Assembly: GCA_030613005.1 (NCBI GenBank)
Contig: JAUWMV010000009.1
Location: 17,083 to 81,082 of the forward strand
Direction: 5' to 3'
Source of the DNA: a bacterium
GTDB taxonomy: Bacteria; UBP14; UBA6098; B30-G16
DNA length: 64,000 bases
Shown here: in pieces, positions 1 through 9,282 of the stretch
Numbering within the stretch: position 1 is the first letter of the stretch
Layout of the letters: each line of letters starts with the position of its first letter
Notes under the pieces: generated by a model
The model's database searches: none
Told to the model about the DNA's origin: nothing
Seen by the model: the letters and a program-made list of their open reading frames with translations, nothing else
Program-made: the position numbers and the translations under genes

Positions 1-3000
1 AAACAGCGCATATACTGTCCCAGACTCCGGCAAGGTAATCATCCAATACCGCATAAGCGCTATCGGGACAGCTACTTATTGCGTAATCCGATGGAAAGTG
101 CTCTACAAGAACCGGTGGATATGGATCATAAAGTTGTATTAGGCATGTATCTGAACGGTTTGCACCGCAGAGTTCCGCTTTGTCCCAAAGATGAAAACAA
201 AGGCTTAATGTTCCTGCGGTATCTATTCCCGCATCTGTTAGCCAGCTGTCATCGATACAAAGCCATATAAGGAAACCAACGGCAACAGGAGGAAAAGTTG
301 TGTCCGCTGTATGCCCATTGTAATCTACCAAATGCATATCGACCATCGATCTGCCTCTATCCACACCTGCTGGAATGTCCTCCACATAACCCGCGGCACA
401 ATAATGCGTTAATATTGCTGGAGAAATCCAATTTGCAGATCCTAATGTATAAGCGAAATAAGGTCCAGCGGTATCCACAACAAACCAATAACGCATTGTA
501 TCAGTCATCCAATTCCCGGCAAGATCGCGGGAAATCAGCGCCACATGGATTGTATCGTGATGTCGCCAAGCTGTCGAAGGTTCATACAGGACAGTATCTG
601 AACTGTATGTGAAGGATACACTTGAATCATTTATTAAAAGATCTGTGAAACATATATCGATGCTGTCATCGTCGTGCAGATATATCAATATGCGTTGGTC
701 GCCATCGCGGCATGAAATGATTTGACCGGGAAGAGGAGTTATAGGTCTTGCAGTTGGACCTTCGCTCTCAACAATGAATGTCCAGCATGTGCTGTCTGTG
801 TTTGGTCCGCAAAGACGCGTATTGTCAGATGCTCTTGCGCACACAGTTAATGTACCAGAGAGATAACTTACTAACGAACCGGGAACTGTGGCAGTTGGTG
901 CATGCCAAAGCAAACCAGAACCCACTGCAAATGTATCTGTAAAACCTTCAATCCAAATTCTAATCGAGCTCGAGGAAACACCACTGCAAGAGTCGATTAT
1001 ATCGATGGAAATTCCTCCCAGAAGACTGGAGACAATGGAATCCTCACGAGGAACAGGATTATAAAAAAGCGGCGGTTCCAAATCCACTATGAAACACCAT
1101 GAGATTGCTTCAACAAGACCGTTGCCGAGGAGATCCTCCGCTTCGATAAGAGATACACAAATTGTATCGCAGATATCCCAAGGTATAGGTGGAATATAGA
1201 TAAGAGTATCATTTCTATATGTAAGCTCGGTGGAATCGATTTTCAGAGTTTCGGAATCAACGACGAATAAAATGGACAGGCTATCCACGTCATCTTCATC
1301 GAATAGATACATAACAATACGCTGCAAAGCGGAATCGCATGCTATTGCTTCATCGATTCCAGGTTCAATTATCACTGCCAAAGGACCGGATATGTCGATA
1401 TCGAAAGTGAAACATGTATCGTCCATGTAGTTCGAATCGCAGAGATCAACCATGTCTGCAGCGCTAATACACACTATGACTGTGTCACTATCAGCAAACT
1501 CGATTCCGATAGAATCACAGAAAATTCTAACCGATGTACCATCCCAAATGAATTCTACAGTGTCACCGTTAATTGTAATTACAATAGTCGCCGAATCCAC
1601 ACCAGCGATATCATCGGATATTCCAATAACAATTGAAGGTGTTGGGTCGGCAATTGTTGAACTATCTGCTGGTGATGTGCTGGTAATATATGGTGGTGTT
1701 AAATCTATAACATACCAAGTAGACAAATTAAACGTGTCGACATTGCCTGCTAAGTCCGAGGCACACAGTAAGCTTACTTGTATTGTATCGCCATCCGAAA
1801 GTATTCCTGGCTCGAATTTGAGCATGTCTTCGGTATATGTGACTTTAGGATCGGTAACATCTAAAGTTTCATCTTCGAATATCACAATTATACTCGATGT
1901 ATCTATGCCAAATGGCTCGCTAATCAGCCACGCAGCACCTTGATCGTCGCAGGCAGAGATTGCTCCCGGATCGGGATAGATAAGCGAAGCTAACGGTGGA
2001 GTTAGATCTATTATATATTCGAAACATTCTATATCCATCTCATTGGGGTCGCACCATTCGACAAGATCTGCAGCTGAAATGCATATGTTAACGGTATCGC
2101 CATCGCTAACGCTAATAGAGGATATGTCCACGAACACAGTGTCGATGCTTATTGTGCGGCTGACAATTATGCTATTAATAGTAACTTCGATAGAACTTGT
2201 GTCCACACCAGCGAAATCATCAAATATACCGCAATGCCAAGTATCACCGAGAAAATCCCCGACAACTGGTTCCTCCCACAACACATACGGTGGCGAACGA
2301 TCCACATAGAAAAACCAGTGAGGATAATCGGTGCCCAAATTGCCTAATGTATCCTTTGTCATTGTCAGATAATATTCGACTGTTTCGCCATCGGCAATTG
2401 AAAACGTAGGAATAAACGTAAACATAGAATCGCCTGTTATTGAAACACCAGCGGTTGTGATGCTTACCTCCGAGCCTCGAACATTAAATCGAACAAAAGT
2501 CCAATCGATTCCATGAGGATCGCGGAGAACCACAACAATTGTTTCCCTGTCGCAAGACATGAAAACGCTGTCGGGTGGAGAGATTAGTTCTGGTTCAGGT
2601 GGTGCAGCATCGACAAAAAATCGCCAGCACAAACTATCGCCGATATTAACACCGCATATCGTTGCCCTATCGTAAAGACCACCAACACAGACAAAGATAG
2701 TGTCGTTACTATCTATATGAACTCCAAGACTCTCTGAATCTGCGGTTAGCTTTGTACCGTCCCAACTAAGGTCACCTGAATGATAGGTAAATGTGTCACC
2801 ATCGATAACCATGAATAGACTGTCTTCCTCGAGCCCAGAAGCATTATCGATCACATCCACCGAGATCGATGTAGAAATAGTAGTTATAAGAGTTTCCGCG
2901 GGTGGATATGGATTTGATGCAACAGGTCCTGTTGTATCGAAACCCACCCAAAAAACCTTTGGTCCCACTGCATTTCCGGCTATGTCCTCCACATGAATAA

Positions 3001-6000
3001 CCGTTGCTGCAATCATCTCGCCTTCAACAAGCCCGGTGTCGGGTTGGAAACGGAGCAACTCACCACCGTGGAATGTCAGCATAGAGGAACTTAAATCGCA
3101 AGTGTCTCCACCTACACTAATCAAGATAGAAGTGGAGTCGATGGCATAGTCGTCGTAAAGCCTCCAACTGATCGAATCGTAGCAGCTTGTCCAAACAGAG
3201 TCCAATGGGAAATAGAGCATAACGATAGGGTCACGCAAATCGTAATAATATTTAAAACAGTATGGATCCATCATATGCGGCATGCAGTGAGCTGGCTTGT
3301 CCATTGCCTCTATGCAGATTTTCAATGTTTCCTTGTGGAATGGTATATAACCCATTCCAGTTACACTAAATGTCAGGCTATCATTAGAATAGTTCATGTC
3401 GCCCGACGGATAAGTGAAATCCAAACCTCCAATACTCAGTATTATGCTGAAAGGATTAACTCCTGCAATGTCGTCGATGAGAATAATGGTTATAATTGAA
3501 TCACCCGATGCGAAAGCTGTCATAGCAGGAGGTATAACGTCATCGACATAAGGTGGCGAAAGATCTATGTAATAGACGACTGTCTCAGGGACATCCGGAC
3601 TTGCAACGCCAAGCATGTCGTCGGCTGATTTCAAAATTATTATTACTGTATCGCCATCCGACCAGTCGGTTGAAGGAGTGAATCTTAACGTATCATCGTG
3701 GAACGTGAGTTCGCTTTCAGTGGTATCGTAATCTGTGCCATTAACCGAGAGTACTATAGTCGATGCATCTACGCCGTTGCCGTCGATTATTTTAAATATA
3801 ATTCCTTGGTCCTCACAGGCAGAAACAACTCCATCTAAGGGCTCGATTACAGTTACAGCTGGTCCTCTGGTCGAAAAAATGTAATTCCAGCATGTATATG
3901 TCATTTCGTTAGATGAGCAGAAATCCGGTTTGTCTTTGGCTCTAATGCACAATCTGAGTGTATCACCATCTTCGAAGCTTATTCCGCAATCGAGCGGTGT
4001 TAATGTGGCAATGCTATCGTCCCATTCAAGGCAACCGGAACTTAGGGATAACGGTATTCCGTTTAACGATATTACGATCGATGAATCGAAAATGCCTGCA
4101 CCAACATCCGCAAGCCCAATTTCAAATGTTGGTGTAGCAGTGAAAATGTTTCCACCAAGTGGACTTATAGATGTTATATATGGAGGAGAATAATCTGTGA
4201 AGAATATGAAAACCAACGAATCGCTATCCATCGCGTTGCCCACATGATCTACTACACCCCATAGAGTAACGGTTATCTCACCCTCGGGATATGTACTGGA
4301 AGGCGTGAATACCAATAGCGAATCGTCTGTGTATGTTAATTCCGGATCGATTATTACATAGTTTACACCATTAACTCGAAGGTTTATCGATGCAGTTGCC
4401 ACTGCAAAGTCGTCGATTAGTTTTATAAGGATTTTTTGATCGTCACAGGATGTATATGCACTATCGAATGGCTCGATGTAAGAAGCGATAGGACCCTCGA
4501 GGTCGAATATGTAAGTTGCACAGGTTGTGTCTCCGATATTAGGTCCGCAGTAATCAGCTTTAACGAGATCACTACTGCCAAAACAAATCCTTAAAGATTC
4601 TCCCGATGAAAATGTAAATCCTGCATTGTTAGGGATAAACACTATTTCACCTGTTGTTGAATTGTAGAAATAACCAATACTAACAAGCGTATCTGCCACA
4701 TAAATCCTCAGCGAACTCGAATCCACACCTGCTCCGGAATCTTCAATTGTTGCTGTTATCGTATCCGATGTGGATATCAAGAACGATCCTGAAGGTGGCA
4801 CAATCGAAGTAATTTCTGGTCCTTCAAGATCTATTATGATATTCCATGGTCCGCCAGATGTAAGCGTATTCCCAGCCAGATCGTTAGCATTGGTAAGTTG
4901 TATGACAATTGTGTCTCCATGTTCGAAGGGTGTCGAGGGTGTGAAATATAGAGTATCCCCGGAAAACCATAGCTCAGAATGTGAAAGCGAATATGTTATT
5001 CCATCCACGGAAAGCCGAATCGATGTTGTATCTACTGCGAAATTGTCTGTTATCGTTATCATTAGTGTTCCCGAACGGCAACCGAAAAATGCTCCTGAAT
5101 CGGGGAAAACAAGTTGTGCAACAGGACCGGAAAGGTCTATGTAGTAATTGAAACAACTATCGGGATAAAGGTAATTTTTTCCGCAATATCGAGCATAGTC
5201 AGCAACGGAATCAAAACAGAACTCCATCGTGTCGCCATCACTAAACGAAAATCCCATTGCGCCAAGGTTAAGTGTAAAATACGGTGTTGTGTAGCTTATT
5301 CCGGGATCTGTTCCTGTGTAACCTGTGCTGTTAACTCTTACAGTAAAAGTGGTTGTGTCGACGGTAGACAGGGAGTCGATTACGCCCAAAGTTATAACTG
5401 GAGTTGCTGAGGATAGAAAAGTATCTGGGGGAGGATCGGTATCAAACCAAACAGGCAGCGAAATATCGATTGTGAATTCCCAAATATCCCCGCTGGTGCT
5501 CCTATTTCCAAGGAGATCCACAGCTAACACAACTTGAACCTCAACAACTTCGCCATCGTTGAAAGCTGATGTGGGGATGTAAATCGCAGTATCGCCAAAG
5601 GTTACGAGTTCACCGAGCCATGCTCGAAGAGTATCGTCGTTTATTCGAATTGCTGTGCTATCTGCAAAAATACCCTCCCTATCGAAAATTCTAACTCGAA
5701 TCTCTTGTGAATCGCAGGAGGAATATGAACCGTCATCTGGGAGTATGAGCTCGGATGCTGGTCCCATTAAATCTATAGTAAATTTCCAGCAGGAATCGGG
5801 TGCATAAGCATTCGCGCCACAGAGAGAGATCGGAACCATATCTGTTACGCTAACCAAACATACTTCCACTGTTTCCGCATCACCAAACGTCAATCCCACA
5901 TCCGCAGTACTGAAAATCATAATCCCCGACGACCATGACATTCCTGCAGAACTCCAATGAAATAATATACCATTGATTCTGATGCTGATGCTTAAAGTGT

Positions 6001-8476
6001 CGACTCCAGCCGGAGAATCTTCGAGCCACATCCTTATTGTGGGCGATGCGCTGGCTATTGCTTCGCCGTTAAGTGGGAAATAATTTGTTAATATTGGTGG
6101 TTCTATGTCCACCAAAAAAGTCCATGCATAACCGGAATCTATCGGATTACCTAATGTATCCTTAGCTGCCAAAATTTCGACATTAACGGTGTCTCCGTGT
6201 GAGAAAGCTGTCGAAGGACGATAAATTACCGTATCTCCACGTAAGACGACTTCGGAAGAATCGAGTGTATATGTTACGCCATCGATGGAAATCTCGATGC
6301 TTGTGGTATCAATTTTGTTAGGATCTGTTATAATTATTTTGATAATGCTGTCATAGCATGCAGTAACAGAACTATCTGGTGGGAACAGCATTTCTGCGAA
6401 CGGTCCTTGAAGATCCGTTGTGTATCGGATGCATGTGTCCGCGATATTTGGACCGCAATAATTCGAGTCGATACTGTCTCCAATCTCGAGACAAACTAAC
6501 ACAGTCTCACCCTCGGTAAAGCTAAGACCGGTTGAGCACAAGTCGAAGCTTAAATGCAAGCCATCCCACGTGAAACCGACGGGATAGGAATATGTATGAC
6601 CGTTAACATTTATCTCAGCCGTTGATGGATCGACGCCAGCACCGGAGTCGACGATTTCGAATATGCATGTTATGTATGATGGTCCGAAAATAGTCCATTC
6701 TGCTGGTTTTATGTCCAGTATTTCAGGTGGAGATAGATCTATAAAAAATATGCCTGAGATTAAAGTTGATAAAGGATTGCCATAGAGGTCTTTGGCTTCT
6801 TTAAGCTCCCAATATACCGATTGTCCGTCAGTCCATGGAAATGGAGGAGTAAACACAAGAGTATCGTTGCGATAAGTAAAGTTATTTAATGAATCGTATG
6901 TAACGCTGTCCACATCTAACACAATAGAAAAACTATCTACACCGTTCGAATCAAAAATTCGTAAAATCAATCCCTGATCGTCGCAAGCTGAATAGGTGCT
7001 CTCAGGAGGACTAACCAGTTCCGCATTAGGTCCTACAATGTCGATGGTAAATTCCCAACAGTATGGGATTTCAATGCAATTAGGACCACATAGCTCGTCC
7101 TTGACAATATCGCAGGCTTCATTGAGACAGACTTTAACAGTATCGTTGTGAGAAAAACTTATCCCCGCAACAGAGGATGAGAACTCCAATGTAGCACCGT
7201 CCCAACTAAGAGCTGCATCGCTCAAATCATAGGTCGTGCCGTCAACTTTAAGTTCAAGAGAGGAGCTGTCAACTTTGGTTCGAACATCGCTTATATCCAG
7301 AGAAATTAACGGAATGGATGTTGCTGTCACACCGTTGTTAGGTGGATATAGATTTGAAACTATAGGTGGCGTTTTGTCAACATAGAAATACCACCACGGG
7401 TGCGATGTTCGCCAGTTGCCCTCAAGGTCTCGGGTTCTAATTATGTGAACTGCAACAGTTCCTTCAGGTAAATTTCCTATGTAGAATGCTGTGTCTCCAG
7501 TAGAGTTTGCATTGAAAACATCGGATGTGCTTATATACGGTATGCCACCACCGGTTACGAATATTTGGATATTGGTAGTATCTATTGCAGAATAATCTAC
7601 AAAACGAATAACGATAGAATCGCATGCAAAAGTATCGTTATCTGACGGGAAAACCAATAACGATCTAGGTCCTTCACAATCACGCAGGAAAGACCAGCAT
7701 TGATCGGTATCTGTTGTATCGAACCAATGCGGACCGCAAACAGCGTCAATGTCTGGTGCACCAACTCCCACTTTGTCAACAGCTTTTCGAAGACAAACTT
7801 CAATAGAATCCTCGTCGTTAAAATAGCCATTGTTTATTAGATGACTCCAGCGTATAAAAAATATCGAATCTCGATATACGATGTTGGTATCCACAGTAGG
7901 TTGCCAGCAGAATCCAGACGATCGTTCGTCGGGACAGGTGAACCAATATGAATTGAAGCACATACAAACACCATCGAATGGAATCCCAGATGTGGTATCG
8001 ACAACCTTAATGGCGATACTATCGACATCGTCGCAGACAGTCTCATCTGGGGAAGGATGCCGCGTTGAGGCAACAAAATACGGGAAATCCAAATCTATGT
8101 AAAATTTCCAACTTCGAGGTGCTCCCTGTAATGGATTTCCATCGATGTCATCTGCAGCGAGTAACTCAACGAGAACTGTATCGTTATTTGAAAAAACACT
8201 ATCGGGAGTGAAAGTTAACACTGAATCACCATCCCATTCTAACTGCGTATCTCCCCAATCGTATTTTAAGCCTGCCACACGAATTTCTATCGAGCTTGTA
8301 TCGATATTGTCTGTCGAGTCCTTTATAACAACCTTGATAACTTGCAAAGTACATCCCGACCACGATGCCGGAAGTGGTTGTGTCATACTGGCATATGGTC
8401 CAGGAGTATCTGCGAAAAGGGTTCCCGCAAAAACCAAAATCGATAAAAGTCCGAATATGTATATTTTACTGGTCAT
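1..8476 (-). CDS. Giant secreted protein of alternating Cys-patterned Ig-like repeats (partial, C-terminus off the left edge)
   Basis: The frame runs from an ATG at 8476 to the window edge, at least 2825 residues; I saw no in-frame stop in the stretches translated. Residues about 4-22 form a hydrophobic signal peptide. The rest is about 14 copies of a unit near 195 residues, each made of two beta-rich modules. Module A opens with a Cys in a CDDQ-like motif, then a VDSSSI-type strand, FTPSTPW-like and DGDTV motifs, and ends in DLxPP. Module B carries a DxxAGVD motif, a VC pair and CGPN...CW. The paired Cys and many Asp suggest disulfide- and possibly calcium-stabilised Ig/cadherin-like domains; that is inference. 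It lies 23 bp after the phosphatase stop with only a weak ribosome site. The protein at 43223-49813 has the same architecture. It is likely a surface adhesin or stalk; the function is unknown. Confidence 0.85.
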   Translation of the reverse strand, partial: MTSKIYIFGLLSILVFAGTLFADTPGPYASMTQPLPASWSGCTLQVIKVVIKDSTDNIDTSSIEIRVAGLKYDWGDTQLEWDGDSVLTFTPDSVFSNNDTVLVELLAADDIDGNPLQGAPRSWKFYIDLDFPYFVASTRHPSPDETVCDDVDSIAIKVVDTTSGIPFDGVCMCFNSYWFTCPDERSSGFCWQPTVDTNIVYRDSIFFIRWSHLINNGYFNDEDSIEVCLRKAVDKVGVGAPDIDAVCGPHWFDTTDTDQCWSFLRDCEGPRSLLVFPSDNDTFACDSIVIRFVDYSAIDTTNIQIFVTGGGIPYISTSDVFNANSTGDTAFYIGNLPEGTVAVHIIRTRDLEGNWRTSHPWWYFYVDKTPPIVSNLYPPNNGVTATSIPLISLDISDVRTKVDSSSLELKVDGTTYDLSDAALSWDGATLEFSSSVAGISFSHNDTVKVCLNEACDIVKDELCGPNCIEIPYCWEFTIDIVGPNAELVSPPESTYSACDDQGLILRIFDSNGVDSFSIVLDVDSVTYDSLNNFTYRNDTLVFTPPFPWTDGQSVYWELKEAKDLYGNPLSTLISGIFFIDLSPPEILDIKPAEWTIFGPSYITCIFEIVDSGAGVDPSTAEINVNGHTYSYPVGFTWDGLHLSFDLCSTGLSFTEGETVLVCLEIGDSIDSNYCGPNIADTCIRYTTDLQGPFAEMLFPPDSSVTACYDSIIKIIITDPNKIDTTSIEISIDGVTYTLDSSEVVLRGDTVIYRPSTAFSHGDTVNVEILAAKDTLGNPIDSGYAWTFLVDIEPPILTNYFPLNGEAIASASPTIRMWLEDSPAGVDTLSISIRINGILFHWSSAGMSWSSGIMIFSTADVGLTFGDAETVEVCLVSVTDMVPISLCGANAYAPDSCWKFTIDLMGPASELILPDDGSYSSCDSQEIRVRIFDREGIFADSTAIRINDDTLRAWLGELVTFGDTAIYIPTSAFNDGEVVEVQVVLAVDLLGNRSTSGDIWEFTIDISLPVWFDTDPPPDTFLSSATPVITLGVIDSLSTVDTTTFTVRVNSTGYTGTDPGISYTTPYFTLNLGAMGFSFSDGDTMEFCFDSVADYARYCGKNYLYPDSCFNYYIDLSGPVAQLVFPDSGAFFGCRSGTLMITITDNFAVDTTSIRLSVDGITYSLSHSELWFSGDTLYFTPSTPFEHGDTIVIQLTNANDLAGNTLTSGGPWNIIIDLEGPEITSIVPPSGSFLISTSDTITATIEDSGAGVDSSSLRIYVADTLVSIGYFYNSTTGEIVFIPNNAGFTFSSGESLRICFGSSDLVKADYCGPNIGDTTCATYIFDLEGPIASYIEPFDSAYTSCDDQKILIKLIDDFAVATASINLRVNGVNYVIIDPELTYTDDSLLVFTPSSTYPEGEITVTLWGVVDHVGNAMDSDSLVFIFFTDYSPPYITSISPLGGNIFTATPTFEIGLADVGAGIFDSSIVISLNGIPLSLSSGCLEWDDSIATLTPLDCGISFEDGDTLRLCIRAKDKPDFCSSNEMTYTCWNYIFSTRGPAVTVIEPLDGVVSACEDQGIIFKIIDGNGVDASTIVLSVNGTDYDTTESELTFHDDTLRFTPSTDWSDGDTVIIILKSADDMLGVASPDVPETVVYYIDLSPPYVDDVIPPAMTAFASGDSIITIILIDDIAGVNPFSIILSIGGLDFTYPSGDMNYSNDSLTFSVTGMGYIPFHKETLKICIEAMDKPAHCMPHMMDPYCFKYYYDLRDPIVMLYFPLDSVWTSCYDSISWRLYDDYAIDSTSILISVGGDTCDLSSSMLTFHGGELLRFQPDTGLVEGEMIAATVIHVEDIAGNAVGPKVFWVGFDTTGPVASNPYPPAETLITTISTSISVDVIDNASGLEEDSLFMVIDGDTFTYHSGDLSWDGTKLTADSESLGVHIDSNDTIFVCVGGLYDRATICGVNIGDSLCWRFFVDAAPPEPELISPPDSVFMSCDRETIVVVLRDPHGIDWTFVRFNVRGSEVSITTAGVSITGDSMFTFIPTFSIADGETVEYYLTMTKDTLGNLGTDYPHWFFYVDRSPPYVLWEEPVVGDFLGDTWHCGIFDDFAGVDTSSIEVTINSIIVSRTISIDTVFVDISSISVSDGDTVNICISAADLVEWCDPNEMDIECFEYIIDLTPPLASLIYPDPGAISACDDQGAAWLISEPFGIDTSSIIVIFEDETLDVTDPKVTYTEDMLKFEPGILSDGDTIQVSLLCASDLAGNVDTFNLSTWYVIDLTPPYITSTSPADSSTIADPTPSIVIGISDDIAGVDSATIVITINGDTVEFIWDGTSVRIFCDSIGIEFADSDTVIVCISAADMVDLCDSNYMDDTCFTFDIDISGPLAVIIEPGIDEAIACDSALQRIVMYLFDEDDVDSLSILFVVDSETLKIDSTELTYRNDTLIYIPPIPWDICDTICVSLIEAEDLLGNGLVEAISWCFIVDLEPPLFYNPVPREDSIVSSLLGGISIDIIDSCSGVSSSSIRIWIEGFTDTFAVGSGLLWHAPTATVPGSLVSYLSGTLTVCARASDNTRLCGPNTDSTCWTFIVESEGPTARPITPLPGQIISCRDGDQRILIYLHDDDSIDICFTDLLINDSSVSFTYSSDTVLYEPSTAWRHHDTIHVALISRDLAGNWMTDTMRYWFVVDTAGPYFAYTLGSANWISPAILTHYCAAGYVEDIPAGVDRGRSMVDMHLVDYNGHTADTTFPPVAVGFLIWLCIDDSWLTDAGIDTAGTLSLCFHLWDKAELCGANRSDTCLIQLYDPYPPVLVEHFPSDYAISSCPDSAYAVLDDYLAGVWDSICAV

Positions 8477-8499
8477 TTACTGTAAATTATTCCCTATAG

Positions 8500-9180
8500 T
8501 TAAATTTTCTCCTCTGTAAGTATTGCAAGGTGTCTGTTTAAATTATGTTGATATAGGCAAAATCCGTTTTGAGAATCGTATTTTATTATAGAATACGACG
8601 CAGTATCCAAATGAATTTTCCAAAAATATGGTTTCTTTATTCCGATTATTCCTGCGATTAGAGGCTTCAGTACAGCTCTATGACTTACAATAGCTATTAT
8701 TTTACCTTGGTTTTGTTGCACAATTTCCGTTTGTGCAGCTACTGTTCGATTCATAACATTGTCGAGAGTTTCTGCGCCGGGAATTATTAATTTCTCTGGT
8801 TCCGTTAGCCATCGATAATATTGCAGTGGAAATTTCTCACTAATTTCTGAATGAGGTGTGCCCTCCCATATTCCCAAGGAAATGTTTGTAAATCTATCAT
8901 CCACTTGCGGAGTTAGAAGTGATAGTTCCTCATCAGTAAATCTTGCAGAATTCTGGTTTTGAACATCCGCAATAGCTCTTGCAGTGTCCACTGACCGCGA
9001 AAGAGGACTAGTTATTAAAATGTCGATTTTAAAGCGTTTCAAGTCTACTGCGAGGAGTTTTGCTTGTTTTCTACCGTTTTCGTTTAACGGAAAGTCGGTT
9101 CTCCCACGGAATATTCCCTCTTTATTGGCAACTGTTTCTCCATGTCGAATCAGAATTATTGTTGTTTCGCTATTTCTCAT
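8500..9180 (-). CDS. Histidine phosphatase family protein (phosphoglycerate-mutase-like)
   Basis: 226 residues. The family signature RHGET is at residues 12-16 with the phospho-accepting His13, followed by the usual arginine stretch GRTDFPLNENG. An SPLSRSVDTA motif lies near residue 58 and the second catalytic His is in IVSHRAVLKPL near residue 167. This is the branch-2 histidine phosphatase fold, which includes cofactor-dependent phosphoglycerate mutases, CobC alpha-ribazole phosphatase and sugar-phosphate phosphatases; the substrate cannot be decided from sequence. The start is an ATG with GTACAGG upstream. It sits 102 bp downstream of the 930-residue OmpA-type gene and 23 bp upstream of the giant repeat gene, all on one strand, so co-transcription is possible. 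Confidence 0.88.
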   Translation of the reverse strand: MRNSETTIILIRHGETVANKEGIFRGRTDFPLNENGRKQAKLLAVDLKRFKIDILITSPLSRSVDTARAIADVQNQNSARFTDEELSLLTPQVDDRFTNISLGIWEGTPHSEISEKFPLQYYRWLTEPEKLIIPGAETLDNVMNRTVAAQTEIVQQNQGKIIAIVSHRAVLKPLIAGIIGIKKPYFWKIHLDTASYSIIKYDSQNGFCLYQHNLNRHLAILTEEKI

Positions 9181-9282
9181 CCTGTACCTACCAATTAAAT
9201 TTTCAACTGCAGTTAATCTTAATATTTAATACACAGTCCAAATCGTGAATGTAATCCTATTGTTCTCAACCTATTGTTTAGT

